A stretch of 64,000 nt of DNA from Pedobacter duraquae. GTDB lineage: Bacteria > Bacteroidota > Bacteroidia > Sphingobacteriales > Sphingobacteriaceae. The notes under the pieces were generated by a model that was given only the letters and a program-made list of their open reading frames with translations, was not told the DNA's origin and did no database searches. The first letter of the stretch is position 1. Each line of letters begins with the position of its first letter. The stretch lies in contig NZ_SNWM01000005.1 in NCBI RefSeq assembly GCF_004362245.1, positions 248,001 through 312,000 of the forward strand, in the 5' to 3' direction. This document shows positions 1-9,280 of the stretch, piece after piece. Position numbers and translations under genes: made by a program.

Positions 1-1202
1 AGAGAAAAGACGGAGTTATTGGGAAGGCCATTACCGGTGTTGATATTTTCTTTACGCTGATCTACAGGGTTAGCTGCCCAGAAGTTATTGATCTTTAAGA
101 TGCCTTTTCCTTTAGTGCCGATCCATAGTTCGCCATTCGTTTCACTAAATGCACGGACAGGATTACTCAGCGCATATCCGTTAGCGGTATTGATGAGTCC
201 AAAATGATTTAAACGCGGATATATTTTAATCAGTCCATTTCCGTCTGTTCCAACCCATAAGACCTGCCCTTTATTTACTGCCAACGTTGTTACGCGAGTT
301 GCGGCCAGCTGTCTAACCTCGGTTGTCATAAATGCTGAGGGCCTAAAATTAGGGTCGAACGTGCTGATCCCCTGATTCTCCCAGGCAATAACATAGTTGT
401 TGTGATACCAGGCGATAGCCTTGACTCCATCTGTTTGTCCGATTAATGGTTTAATCTGATCATTGGAATTTAGTTCATCAAGTCCGTTATTCCGTGCAAG
501 CAGTACTTTACCATTGATCAGGAAAAAACTTTTATAGAGCCGATGTCCAGGAAATTGTTTGACTAACGTTATTGCTGAGCTATCTATTTTTGCAAGAATA
601 AGATCGCCGTTATCAAGCATCAGCCAAAGTCTGTTTTGTTGATCACCTTCCACCTTTATGACTTTCCGGCCATTTAGGGGCAAGTTCATCGGGAGGAACT
701 TATCCTGTTTTTCATCGAAATGGCTGAGTCCGCCAGATTTGCTGTAGCAGAAAACCTGGCCGTTTCCGGTAACGGCTACTTCATATTCCTTTTCAGCAAT
801 TCTATTCTTCTTGTTCTGGTTATAGAAATAACGATAGAATGTGCCGGTAGACTTTTTAAATCTGGTAATCCCTCCAATAGTGCTGATCCATACATTATAG
901 TCCAAGTCTTCCTTGATATCCTGGATTACATTGTTTCCTATACTTCCTGACTGCGTGTCGTTATTGTAGTTGAATATCCTAAAGTCGGTGCCGTCATACA
1001 TATTTAGGCCATCCCAAGTGCCGACCCAAACCAATTGATCTTTATCCTGCAAGACAATGTTCACGGCACTGTTGGACAAGCCATTTCTATTGTCCATCTG
1101 CTGATAATAGAAAGTTTCAGCCTGTGCAGATTGCATTTTTTGCCCGAAAACACCAACTGACATCGTTAGACAGAACAAGATGGAATACAAAAAAAGTTTC
1201 AT
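1..1202 (-). CDS. Two-component regulator propeller sensor protein, 5' part only
   Basis: The reverse strand is open from an ATG at 1202 to the window edge, giving 400 codons without a stop, so the C-terminus is missing. The product starts with a signal peptide (MKLFLYSILFCLTMSVGVFGQ) and then carries repeated beta-propeller blades of the Reg_prop type, visible as LVWVGTWDGLNMYDG near residue 60, VLWVGTDGNGLIKIYP and ELWIGTKGKGILKI. In Bacteroidota such periplasmic propellers form the N-terminus of hybrid two-component systems or of sensors with LuxR-type or kinase outputs, often controlling glycan use. The output domain lies outside the window, so the class cannot be decided. It is divergent from the FAD-Rieske gene at 1387. 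Confidence 0.85.
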   Translation of the reverse strand, partial: MKLFLYSILFCLTMSVGVFGQKMQSAQAETFYYQQMDNRNGLSNSAVNIVLQDKDQLVWVGTWDGLNMYDGTDFRIFNYNNDTQSGSIGNNVIQDIKEDLDYNVWISTIGGITRFKKSTGTFYRYFYNQNKKNRIAEKEYEVAVTGNGQVFCYSKSGGLSHFDEKQDKFLPMNLPLNGRKVIKVEGDQQNRLWLMLDNGDLILAKIDSSAITLVKQFPGHRLYKSFFLINGKVLLARNNGLDELNSNDQIKPLIGQTDGVKAIAWYHNNYVIAWENQGISTFDPNFRPSAFMTTEVRQLAATRVTTLAVNKGQVLWVGTDGNGLIKIYPRLNHFGLINTANGYALSNPVRAFSETNGELWIGTKGKGILKINNFWAANPVDQRKENINTGNGLPNNSVFS

Positions 1203-1233
1203 TCTTAGATATGGATTTACAAGGTAGGGAAAC

Positions 1234-1241
1234 CAAAGATA
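1234..1241 (-). promoter_or_regulatory. Candidate -7 element of the propeller sensor gene
   Basis: Read on the reverse strand this is TATCTTTG, a perfect match to the Bacteroidota -7 consensus TAnnTTTG, 32 bp upstream of the ATG at 1202. No clear TTTG lies at the usual -33 distance, so the call rests on the -7 match and the position alone. Confidence 0.35.
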
Positions 1242-1386
1242 AGCTCCTATTTCTTAACCACATTGTGACCTTGAATATCAGCTTTGGACAGCGCAATAAC
1301 AATCGGGTTCCATAAAAGTTCTCGAAGAAATTTCGGTAAACAAATTGTAAAGCACAGGCGTTGACTACTGAAATTAATGGGGAACA

Positions 1387-2922
1387 ATGGAGCAAAAGCA
1401 AATTAACCTAAGAGATGGCGACTGTGTAAGTCTGTGGCAATCAGAAGTGGTGTCGTCATACAGCGATTCTGCACTGGACATAGCTAAAATATTTGATGTG
1501 GTCATTGTTGGTGCGGGGATCACAGGACTGACCACGGCGATCCTGCTACAGCAACAGGGGAAAAAATGTATTCTTTTAGACGGGAATGGTGTTGGTTTCG
1601 GAACAACCGGAGGTACAACGGCACATCTGAATACTTTTTTCGATACCACTTATCCTGAAGTGGAAAAAGATTTTGGAGATGGAGAGGCGCGTCTTTTTGC
1701 AGAAGCAGGAAAAGAAGGAATCGATACCATTCAGGAACTGACGCGTACTTATGGCATCGCATGTGATCTGGAATACCGCGAAGGCATTCTTTATTCTGAA
1801 ACTGAAAAGGAAACAAAGCAATTGCTGGAGATCCTTGAAGCATCAAGAAGGGCAGGTGTCGATGCTGTTGAAACGCGTGACAATGGCATTCCCGTGGAGA
1901 TGCAGTTTGCCGTGTCATTTAAAGATCAGGCACAATTTCATCCTTTAAAATACTGTAAAGGCCTGCTGCAGGAATTTATAGATTTGGGAGGAGTGATTCT
2001 AGATCAGGCTTTTGTTTCGGAAGTGAGTTCGCAAGATGATTTGCAGATCGCTCATGTGGGCGAACAACGCATTGCCGGTAAAAGTTTGGTATATGCTACA
2101 CACGTGCCCCCTGGTGTTACCATCTTCAATTTTGAATGCGCGGCATACCGTAGCTATGTACTTGGAATAAAACTTAAAAATGGGGATTATCCCGAAGCAT
2201 TGGTTTATGATATGCAGGAGCCTTACCATTATTTCAGGACGCATGAAATTGAGGGGCAACCCTATTTGATTTTAGGTGGTGAAGATCATAAGACAGGACA
2301 TGAAAATCCAGAGCAAGCTTTTAAAGCATTAGAGGACTACACACGAAAATATTATTATGTGGAAAGTGTTGACTACAAGTGGTCTTCACAATATTATGTG
2401 CCTTCAGACGGACTGCCCTTTATCGGTTTGATACCTGGTGAATCAAATACCTACGTCGCCACAGGTTACAATGGGAACGGAATGATGCTTGGAACTATAG
2501 CCGGTAAGCTCATTAGTGATCTTATCTTAGGAAAGGAAAATAAGTATCAAAAGCTTTTTAGTCCTTCACGCATCAAGCCGGTTGCTGGATTTTCAGAATT
2601 CATTAAAGAGAATGCTGATGTTGCTTACCATTTTGTGGCAGACAGATTTGCTGCTGAAGACATTGATTCTTTTAAGGATTTAGCCGCAGGGACAGGAGCA
2701 GTTGTGGATTATAAAGGTGATCAGCTTGCTGTTTATAAAGATGATCAAGGAAAGATTACTGCTTTAAACCCCACTTGTACACATGCAGGGTGTACTGTAA
2801 AATTTAATGCTGAAGAGAAAAGTTGGGACTGTCCGTGTCACGGGGGGAGGTTTGATCTGCAAGGACAAGTAATCAGCGGCCCGCCGAGAAAAAATCTGGT
2901 CGGCAAAAATGTTATTAATTAA
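1387..2922 (+). CDS. FAD-dependent oxidoreductase with C-terminal Rieske [2Fe-2S] domain
   Basis: This is a 511-residue cytosolic protein. Residues 36-60 form a Rossmann FAD-binding start (VVIVGAGITGL, with an acidic D near the end of the second strand), followed by a DAO-type oxidase fold to about residue 400. The last 80 residues are a Rieske domain: C464-T-H466 and C482-P-C-H485 supply the four cluster ligands, and C469/C484 match the disulfide pair of bc1-type Rieske proteins. The fusion is a known family in Bacteroidota and Bacillota; the substrate is unknown. The ATG at 1387 is used because the earlier ATG at 1377 is out of frame. The SDR gene starts 24 bp downstream, suggesting co-transcription and perhaps a shared redox or stress role. 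Confidence 0.9.
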   Translation: MEQKQINLRDGDCVSLWQSEVVSSYSDSALDIAKIFDVVIVGAGITGLTTAILLQQQGKKCILLDGNGVGFGTTGGTTAHLNTFFDTTYPEVEKDFGDGEARLFAEAGKEGIDTIQELTRTYGIACDLEYREGILYSETEKETKQLLEILEASRRAGVDAVETRDNGIPVEMQFAVSFKDQAQFHPLKYCKGLLQEFIDLGGVILDQAFVSEVSSQDDLQIAHVGEQRIAGKSLVYATHVPPGVTIFNFECAAYRSYVLGIKLKNGDYPEALVYDMQEPYHYFRTHEIEGQPYLILGGEDHKTGHENPEQAFKALEDYTRKYYYVESVDYKWSSQYYVPSDGLPFIGLIPGESNTYVATGYNGNGMMLGTIAGKLISDLILGKENKYQKLFSPSRIKPVAGFSEFIKENADVAYHFVADRFAAEDIDSFKDLAAGTGAVVDYKGDQLAVYKDDQGKITALNPTCTHAGCTVKFNAEEKSWDCPCHGGRFDLQGQVISGPPRKNLVGKNVIN

Positions 2923-2946
2923 ATTTTTAAACTTAATTGTGTTTTT

Positions 2947-3836
2947 ATGGAGAATAATAGATCGAATAATCCGGCAACTAAATATCCAGTGCCACCTTTT
3001 CCGGTTCAAAAACAGAATGTTCCTGGCACAGAGGCTGAGCTAAAGCCACTGGCCGATCACGGAGAGTTTTCTTACAAGGGCACAGGAAAATTAGCCGGGA
3101 AGAAAGCCATCATCACTGGTGCAGACTCTGGGATAGGTAAAGCCGTTGCTATAGCTTTTGCACGGGAGGGTGCTGATGTTTTGATAAGCTATTTGGATGA
3201 TCCTGAAGATCAGGATGCACAGGACACTGCTGCGCATGTTTTAGAAGCAGGAAGGGAAGTGATTGTAATAAAAGGAGATATTAGAAGCGAGGAACATTGT
3301 AAATATATCGTTGACCAGGCTGTATCCAAATTTGGTCAGATTGACATCCTCGTGAATAATGCGGCGTTCCAAATGGGCAGGAAGACCTTACAGGAAATTC
3401 CATCTGATGAATGGCAGAAAACTTTTGATACCAATATCACAGCGATGTTTTATTTGTGTAAAGCAGCGGAGCCGCACATGAAGCCCGGCAGTAATATAAT
3501 TAATACCGCATCGGTGAACGCTTACCATCCTACACCAGTATTATACACTATGCTGCAACTAAAGCAGCAATACAAAACTTTACGGCAAACTTAAGTCAGA
3601 TTTTGTTAGAGGGCGGGAATGGCATCCGTGTAAATGCAGTTGCGCCCGGACCAATCTGGACACCATTGATTCCATCAACTATGCCGGAACCAGAGAATTT
3701 TGGAAAGGATACGCCTATGGGTAGACCGGACCAGCCCGTTGAGGTTGCTTATGCTTATGTATTTTTGGCGGCTGATGAAGCGAGTTATATTTCAGGGGCA
3801 ACAATACCTGTGACAGGGGGTAGGATAACGATTTAA
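2947..3836 (+). pseudogene. Short-chain dehydrogenase (YghA/GsrP-like), frameshifted
   Basis: Two reading frames together make one SDR of about 296 residues. The first frame (2947-3594) gives the N-terminal extension typical of general-stress SDRs (PVPPFPVQKQNVPGTEAEL), the NAD(P) motif TGADSGIG near residue 57 and NNAA. The second frame, open from before 3549, gives the catalytic YAATK at 3549-3563 and the family ending PVTGG. The join needs one extra base near 3541-3546: adding a T restores PVLLHYAATKAAIQNF. As given, the first-frame product loses the catalytic Tyr and Lys and would be inactive. A real one-base deletion and a sequencing error are both possible. It follows the FAD-Rieske gene by 24 bp. 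Confidence 0.85.
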
Positions 3837-3850
3837 ATGGAGTATGACAA

Positions 3851-3951
3851 GGATAGGTAATGGGTAGGTAAAGGATCAGATAAGAAAGGCATCGAAATAG
3901 GGTACAAGTAGGGTATGCATAGGGTATGAATAGGGTCCGCAAAGGGTAATT
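3851..3951. repeat. Degenerate 11-bp tandem repeat array (consensus ATAGGGTATGA)
   Basis: Five consecutive 11-bp units are visible at 3897-3951: atagggtacaa, gtagggtatgc, atagggtatga, atagggtccgc, aaagggtaatt. The core AGGGT is present in all. More diverged AGGTA-containing units (ggataggtaat, gggtaggtaaa) occupy 3851-3872. The array fills the gap between the broken SDR gene and the first polysaccharide gene and contains no convincing coding sequence; the reverse ORF across it is just the repeat translated. Confidence 0.7.
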
Positions 3952-4100
3952 TGTCCTTGGAAAATCCTTACCGGTGCCTTTGCATTTCAAATACTTTTAA
4001 GAGCCGTATCAGGCACATCTGGTACTGAATATGAGTGTGTGTAAATGTACTGGCTTGCAGATGAATTTAGGTCTAAGTTTTTATTCCTACTTTTACGCCT

Positions 4101-5378
4101 ATGTCTTTATTATCGTCAGGTCGGATTGCTGTTATTGGGTTGGGATATGTCGGATTGCCACTAGCAATTGAATTCGCCAAGAAATTTGATGTGCTGGGTT
4201 TTGATATTAATGCGGCTAGGATTACTGACCTGCAGCAGGGTGTCGACAAGACTAAAGAGGCGGATCTTGAAACTTTGACAACGGTGTTGAAATCAAAAGG
4301 TCTTGCGCTATCTTCAGATGAGTCTGACCTACTGGGTTGCTCGGTCTATATCGTTACCGTTCCTACTCCAATCGACCAATATAAGCAACCAGATCTTAAG
4401 CCATTATTGGCTGCAACTGAGCAGATCGGAAAATACCTCGTTCCAGGCGATGTGGTTATTTATGAATCAACCGTATACCCTGGTTGCACAGAGGAAGATT
4501 GTGTGCCTGTTTTAGAAAAACATTCTGGTTTAAAGTTTAACAAGGATTTCTTTTGTGGCTATTCTCCTGAAAGGATTAATCCCGGGGACAAGATTAATAC
4601 ATTAACTAAAATTAAGAAAGTTACATCTGGTTCTACACCAGAAATTGCTGAACAGGTTGATGCATTGTATCGGTCGATTATTACTGCGGGAACCCATAAG
4701 GCACCAAGTATAAAAGTTGCCGAGGCATCAAAGGCAATTGAAAATGCGCAGCGCGACGTGAACATATCTTTTGTAAACGAGTTGGCTTTGATTTTTGATA
4801 AGCTGGATATTGATACTACTGATGTATTAGAGGCTGCGGCTACAAAATGGAATTTTTTAAAATACAAACCTGGATTGGTAGGTGGACATTGTATTGGGGT
4901 TGACCCTTATTATCTCGCTTACAAAGCAAATGCGCTTGGTTATAACCCACAAGTTATTCTTTCAGGAAGGCAGGTTAACGAGAATATGGGGATATTTGTT
5001 GCCGGAAAAATTGTAAAGTTATTAATTGCCCGCGGAACGGTAATGAAAGGCTCCAAAGCACTAATCCTTGGTTTTGCATTTAAAGAAAATTGTCCGGATA
5101 TTAGGAATACACGGGTAATTGATATTTATACGGAATTGAAGCAGTTTGGGATGGAAGTGGATGTGTATGATCCATGGGCAAATGCCGATGAAGTAGAGAA
5201 AGAATATCACTTCAGATTATTGGATTCACTGACAGGGCACAGCTATGATGCTGTGATCATTGCTGTGTCTCATCATCAGTTTCTTGCGATAGACTATCAG
5301 AAATACCGGCTGCAAAATGCATTGATTTTTGATACAAAATCTTTCATTCATCGGGATTTAGTTCATGTAAGGCTTTAG
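4101..5378 (+). CDS. UDP-N-acetyl-hexosamine / nucleotide-sugar 6-dehydrogenase (TviB/WbpO-like)
   Basis: A 425-residue member of the UDP-glucose/GDP-mannose dehydrogenase family, which performs two successive NAD-dependent oxidations at C6 to make a nucleotide-activated uronic acid. The NAD motif GLGYVG is at residues 13-18, the central helix AEASKAIENAQRDVNISFVNE is typical of the TviB/WbpO/VipA branch, and the catalytic cysteine is C264 in GGHCIGVDPYY. The C-terminal UDP-binding domain (AFKENCPDIRNTRV) is complete. It opens the polysaccharide locus and probably supplies UDP-HexNAcA or a related uronate; the exact sugar is inferred from family resemblance only. A possible -7 element (TACTTTTA) lies just upstream of the ATG. 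Confidence 0.9.
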   Translation: MSLLSSGRIAVIGLGYVGLPLAIEFAKKFDVLGFDINAARITDLQQGVDKTKEADLETLTTVLKSKGLALSSDESDLLGCSVYIVTVPTPIDQYKQPDLKPLLAATEQIGKYLVPGDVVIYESTVYPGCTEEDCVPVLEKHSGLKFNKDFFCGYSPERINPGDKINTLTKIKKVTSGSTPEIAEQVDALYRSIITAGTHKAPSIKVAEASKAIENAQRDVNISFVNELALIFDKLDIDTTDVLEAAATKWNFLKYKPGLVGGHCIGVDPYYLAYKANALGYNPQVILSGRQVNENMGIFVAGKIVKLLIARGTVMKGSKALILGFAFKENCPDIRNTRVIDIYTELKQFGMEVDVYDPWANADEVEKEYHFRLLDSLTGHSYDAVIIAVSHHQFLAIDYQKYRLQNALIFDTKSFIHRDLVHVRL

Positions 5379-5478
5379 TTACCACTAATACCTATAAAAG
5401 GGTAATTAACGTGACAGATTATTTACACATCAAATAATTGCCTATATTCGCTCCCTAATCTAGTTAATTGGTAAATTG

Positions 5479-6615
5479 ATGAAAGTCGCGTTGATAACGG
5501 GTGTAACAGGTCAGGATGGAGCATACCTTGCAGAATTTTTGCTGAAAAAAGGCTACATGGTTCATGGCCTGAAAAGAAGATCGTCGTTGTTTAATACAGA
5601 TCGGATTGATCATTTATACCAAGACCAACATGAGAACAATGTGAATTTTAAGCTTCATTTTGGTGATTTAACGGATTCCACTAATCTGATCAGAATTATT
5701 CAGGAAACGCAGCCTGATGAGATTTATAACCTTGCGGCGATGAGCCATGTTAAGGTCAGTTTCGACACACCAGAATATACGGCTAATGCAGATGGTATTG
5801 GGACATTAAGACTGTTGGAGGCTATCAGAATTTTAGGATTAACAAAAAAAACGAGAATTTATCAGGCTTCAACTTCGGAGTTATATGGACTTGTTCAAGC
5901 GGTGCCGCAAAGTGAAACCACACCCTTCTACCCGAGATCACCTTATGCTGTAGCTAAGATTTATGGCTACTGGATCACGGTTAACTACCGGGAGGCTTAT
6001 GGAATGTATGCATGTAATGGAATACTATTCAATCATGAAAGCCCGTTAAGGGGAGAAACTTTTGTTACGCGGAAAATCACTCGTGCCGCAGCAAAAATTG
6101 CTTTGGGACTTCAAAAATGTTTGTACCTGGGGAATTTATCTGCACAACGAGACTGGGGGCATGCCAAAGATTATATAGAGGCTATGTGGTTAATTCTTCA
6201 GCAAGAAAAGGCAGAAGATTATGTGATTGCCACAGGTGTTACTACAACTGTCAGGGATTTTGTTAAAATGAGTTTCTCAGAACTGGGGATTGAGGTTGAG
6301 TTCAGCGGTAAAGATGAACACGAGCGTGGAGTCATCATCGATGTAGATCAACAATTAGCATCTAGTTTGGGTTTGAATATTGATAAGTTACATATGGGCA
6401 TGGAAGTGGTTCGTGTTGATCCAAAATATTTCAGGCCAACTGAAGTTGATCTTTTATTGGGAGACCCTACGAAGTCTAAAACGCAGCTTGGTTGGGAACC
6501 AAAGTATGATCTACAGTTATTGGTAAAGGACATGATTCAATCGGATTTGCAGCTGATGAAAAAAGATGAATACTTGAAAAAGGGAGGTTTTAAAACTTTA
6601 AATTACTTTGAATAA
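5479..6615 (+). CDS. gmd: GDP-mannose 4,6-dehydratase
   Basis: A 378-residue extended SDR converting GDP-mannose to GDP-4-keto-6-deoxymannose, the precursor of GDP-fucose, GDP-rhamnose and GDP-perosamine. The NADP motif TGVTGQDG is at residues 7-14, followed by the family hallmark LKRRSS and by LFNHESPLRGETFVTRKI. Catalytic residues are all present: T132 and E134 in STSELYG, Y156 and K160 in SPYAVAKIYGYW. I use the ATG at 5479 rather than the in-frame TTG one codon upstream. No GDP-fucose synthase or GDP-perosamine synthase follows, so the next step must be encoded elsewhere. A near-consensus -7 element (TATATTCG, around 5447) lies upstream, so it may have its own promoter. Confidence 0.95.
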   Translation: MKVALITGVTGQDGAYLAEFLLKKGYMVHGLKRRSSLFNTDRIDHLYQDQHENNVNFKLHFGDLTDSTNLIRIIQETQPDEIYNLAAMSHVKVSFDTPEYTANADGIGTLRLLEAIRILGLTKKTRIYQASTSELYGLVQAVPQSETTPFYPRSPYAVAKIYGYWITVNYREAYGMYACNGILFNHESPLRGETFVTRKITRAAAKIALGLQKCLYLGNLSAQRDWGHAKDYIEAMWLILQQEKAEDYVIATGVTTTVRDFVKMSFSELGIEVEFSGKDEHERGVIIDVDQQLASSLGLNIDKLHMGMEVVRVDPKYFRPTEVDLLLGDPTKSKTQLGWEPKYDLQLLVKDMIQSDLQLMKKDEYLKKGGFKTLNYFE

Positions 6616-6684
6616 TAGTGTACTATCAAATAACATATAGACTAGAAGTGTTGTTAAATCTTTTTATAATTAATCATAGAAATC

Positions 6685-8619
6685 TTGTTTAGTCAGATTA
6701 ACATAGTTCCACGATGGATCATTTTTACGCTTGATCTAATGATTTGTTTCGTTTCGTTGACGATAGCATATTTAATTAAATATAATTTTGATTTTAGTGG
6801 CATGAACTACACGGAGTTCAGTCGCAATGTTTTGATTATGGCATTGATTAATTCTGTCGTATTCGTGAATGTTAAAACATACTCTGGTATTATAAGATAC
6901 ACAAGTGCCCAAGATACGTTCCGAATTCTTTTTTCTGTGCTGATCAGTAATGGATTGTTTTTTTTTGTTGATATTGTTCTTGTTGCTTTTAACGAACCTA
7001 TATATATTTCAGGCAGTGTTTTAATAATTAATGGACTGGCTAGTTTTCTGTTGCTTATTACTTATCGCGTATTGATAAAATACTTCTTTCTATATATTAA
7101 AAATCTGAAATTAGATAAAAAACGAGTGATGATCTATGGTGCAGGAGAAGCTGGGGTAGCGACAAAGCGTACATTTGATCATGACAATAAGGTAAACAAG
7201 AATATAATAGCATTTGTAGATGATGATGAGCGGAAGATAGGGAAAACCATAGATGGTGTTAAAATTTTAGACGCAAAAAATCTTGTCCACTTGATAATAG
7301 AGCATGAACTTGATGAGATTATTTTTGCTTCATATACTATTCCATTAGAGCGAAAAAATCAAATCGTAGATGTGTGTTTGGAGAATGATATAAAGGTTCT
7401 TAATATACCTCCACCAGATGTTTGGAGCGAAGGTAAGTTACAACCTGCACAAATTCAAAAACTTAATATCGAAGATTTATTGGAACGTAAATCTATTCAA
7501 ATAGATATTGATGGCATTGGGAAACAACTGAAAAACAAGCGTATTTTAATCACTGGTGCAGCAGGATCGATTGGTAGCGAAATTGTACGGCAGTTAATTC
7601 AATTTGAAATTGGATTAATTATTTTAAATGATCAGTCCGAAACGGGACTTCACGATTTATATCTGGAGCTCGAAGAGAAAACAAAAAATCAAAATTTCCA
7701 TTCTTTTATAGGTGATGTTAGAGATGAAAAGCGTATGGAATATCTATTCGCAACCTATAAGCCTCATTACGTTTATCATGCGGCTGCATATAAACATGTT
7801 CCTTTGATGGAAGATAATCCTTCAGAAGCTATAAAAACGAATGTCTTAGGAACTAAGACGATAGCCGACAAGTCGGTAAAGTATGGTGTTCAGAAATTCG
7901 TTATGATTTCTACAGATAAAGCTGTAAATCCGACTAATGTAATGGGAGCTTCAAAGCGAATAGCAGAGATTTATGTTCAGTCTTTAAACAATTCATTAAC
8001 TAAACATAATTTCATTTTCAGTAACGGCCTTAGTTACATTAATGATTTAAACATAAAACCACTTACTAAATTCATAACGACTCGTTTCGGTAATGTACTA
8101 GGCTCGAATGGATCAGTAATCCCCCGGTTTAAAGCACAAATAGAAAAAGGCGGACCAGTGACTGTTACACATCCCGAAATAACACGATATTTTATGACGA
8201 TACCTGAAGCTTGTCGACTCGTGCTAGAGGCCGGATGTATGGGTAAGGGGGGAGAAATCTTTTTATTTGATATGGGCAAGTCTGTCAGAATAATAGAATT
8301 AGCTAAGAAGATGATAAGGCTAGCTGGCCTAATTCCAAATCAAGATATCAAGATAGAATATTCTGGTTTGAGACCGGGAGAAAAGTTATTTGAAGAATTG
8401 CTTAATGATTCTGAGAACACTATGCCCACTCACCATGAGAAAATAATGATTGGGAAGGTCAGGGAATATGATTTTACAGATGTTGAGTCGCAGATATATT
8501 CTTTGATTGATTACGCGAAAAATAGCGATGATATGCAAGTGGTTAAGCGGATGAAGGAATTAGTGCGTGAGTATAAAAGTAACAACTCAATTTTTGAAGA
8601 GTTGGATCGTAAATTTTAA
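6685..8619 (+). CDS. Membrane nucleoside-diphosphate-sugar 4,6-dehydratase (CapD/WbpM/EpsC family)
   Basis: 644 residues. The N-terminus holds about four membrane helices (residues 10-130), then a CoA-binding-like Rossmann domain (VMIYGAGEAG), then the catalytic SDR domain with TGAAGSIG at residues 290-297. As in WbpM/PglF-type large dehydratases the usual catalytic tyrosine is replaced by methionine: NVMGASK places M420 and K424. The enzyme dehydrates UDP-GlcNAc or a related sugar at the inner membrane. Translation appears to start at a TTG (6685), since the family N-terminus FSQINIVPRWIIF begins there and no ATG or GTG lies between it and the upstream stop. The lipoprotein gene at 8621 begins two bases after its stop, so they are co-transcribed. 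Confidence 0.92.
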   Translation: MFSQINIVPRWIIFTLDLMICFVSLTIAYLIKYNFDFSGMNYTEFSRNVLIMALINSVVFVNVKTYSGIIRYTSAQDTFRILFSVLISNGLFFFVDIVLVAFNEPIYISGSVLIINGLASFLLLITYRVLIKYFFLYIKNLKLDKKRVMIYGAGEAGVATKRTFDHDNKVNKNIIAFVDDDERKIGKTIDGVKILDAKNLVHLIIEHELDEIIFASYTIPLERKNQIVDVCLENDIKVLNIPPPDVWSEGKLQPAQIQKLNIEDLLERKSIQIDIDGIGKQLKNKRILITGAAGSIGSEIVRQLIQFEIGLIILNDQSETGLHDLYLELEEKTKNQNFHSFIGDVRDEKRMEYLFATYKPHYVYHAAAYKHVPLMEDNPSEAIKTNVLGTKTIADKSVKYGVQKFVMISTDKAVNPTNVMGASKRIAEIYVQSLNNSLTKHNFIFSNGLSYINDLNIKPLTKFITTRFGNVLGSNGSVIPRFKAQIEKGGPVTVTHPEITRYFMTIPEACRLVLEAGCMGKGGEIFLFDMGKSVRIIELAKKMIRLAGLIPNQDIKIEYSGLRPGEKLFEELLNDSENTMPTHHEKIMIGKVREYDFTDVESQIYSLIDYAKNSDDMQVVKRMKELVREYKSNNSIFEELDRKF

Positions 8620-8620
8620 G

Positions 8621-9280
8621 ATGCCTATAATGAGTAGAAAACTACTAGCTATCATTTTTCTTTTCGGAATTTTAGGCTGTAAAAAAAATGTTAGAAGTGA
8701 GGTCGAGGTATATACCAATGATTTCGAAAGCAATAAACTGGAAGATATTTATAATGGGCAAATCGAGGCTTTTGACGGCGGACATGTGCTTGGAAGATAT
8801 AATAATCAGGAATTCCAACTTTTGCTTAAAGATCTACCGAAACATTCAATGGTTGAAGTGTCGTTCGACTTGAACATACATGACTCGTGGGACGGGAATA
8901 CTACGGTGGAAAACAATATTGGTGGACCGGATATATGGAAATTGAATATCGATAAAAATAATTATATAACTACGACCTTTTCAAATGGTTATTGCGATGT
9001 AGGCGTATTCTGCGCCCCTCAATCTTATCCAAGCAATTATTTAAATAGCAATAATAACCCCAAGGCCGGGGCGTCTAGAACAGACCTTCCAGGAGTTTGT
9101 CACGATGCGGGTGTTATTGGTGGAACTACACAATATAAGATCACAAAGACAATAAAGCACTCAGAAAGTACATTGTTGATTCAGTGTATGGATGAACTAA
9201 TTCAGAAAAATACAGAAGACAAGAAGTGTGATGAGAGCTGGTCTGTAGATAATGTCAGTGTTAAAGTGATAGATTTATGA
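8621..9280 (+). CDS. Lipoprotein with lectin/jelly-roll-like domain, capsule operon
   Basis: About 219 residues from the ATG at 8621 (a second ATG at 8630 is equally possible). A short hydrophobic signal ends in a lipobox (FGILGC, then KKN), so the mature protein is lipid-anchored outside the inner membrane. The rest resembles the concanavalin/LamG-like beta-sandwich found in secreted Bacteroidota proteins: VEVSFDLNIHDSWDGN, GGPDIWKLNID, TTTFSN, and the ending CDESWSVDNVSVKV. Cysteines in the mature part may form disulfides. It sits between the dehydratase (1-bp gap) and the Wzi gene (ATGA overlap), so it probably binds or organises surface polysaccharide. The binding role is inference; I recognise the fold pattern, not a named family. 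Confidence 0.75.
   Translation: MPIMSRKLLAIIFLFGILGCKKNVRSEVEVYTNDFESNKLEDIYNGQIEAFDGGHVLGRYNNQEFQLLLKDLPKHSMVEVSFDLNIHDSWDGNTTVENNIGGPDIWKLNIDKNNYITTTFSNGYCDVGVFCAPQSYPSNYLNSNNNPKAGASRTDLPGVCHDAGVIGGTTQYKITKTIKHSESTLLIQCMDELIQKNTEDKKCDESWSVDNVSVKVIDL

Noticed and set aside
720..950. 76-codon forward frame
   Set aside because: Antisense to the propeller sensor, whose blades are clearly encoded on the other strand.
1520..1918. 132-codon reverse frame inside the FAD-Rieske gene
   Set aside because: Shadow of a strongly conserved gene; no start context or domain.
3897..3951. CRISPR array
   Set aside because: Units are 11 bp, contiguous and degenerate, without spacers; it is a simple tandem repeat.
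3715..3990. 91-codon reverse frame over the 3' end of the SDR gene and the repeat array
   Set aside because: Its Tyr/Pro/Leu-rich product is simply the 11-bp repeat read on the other strand, with no domain features.
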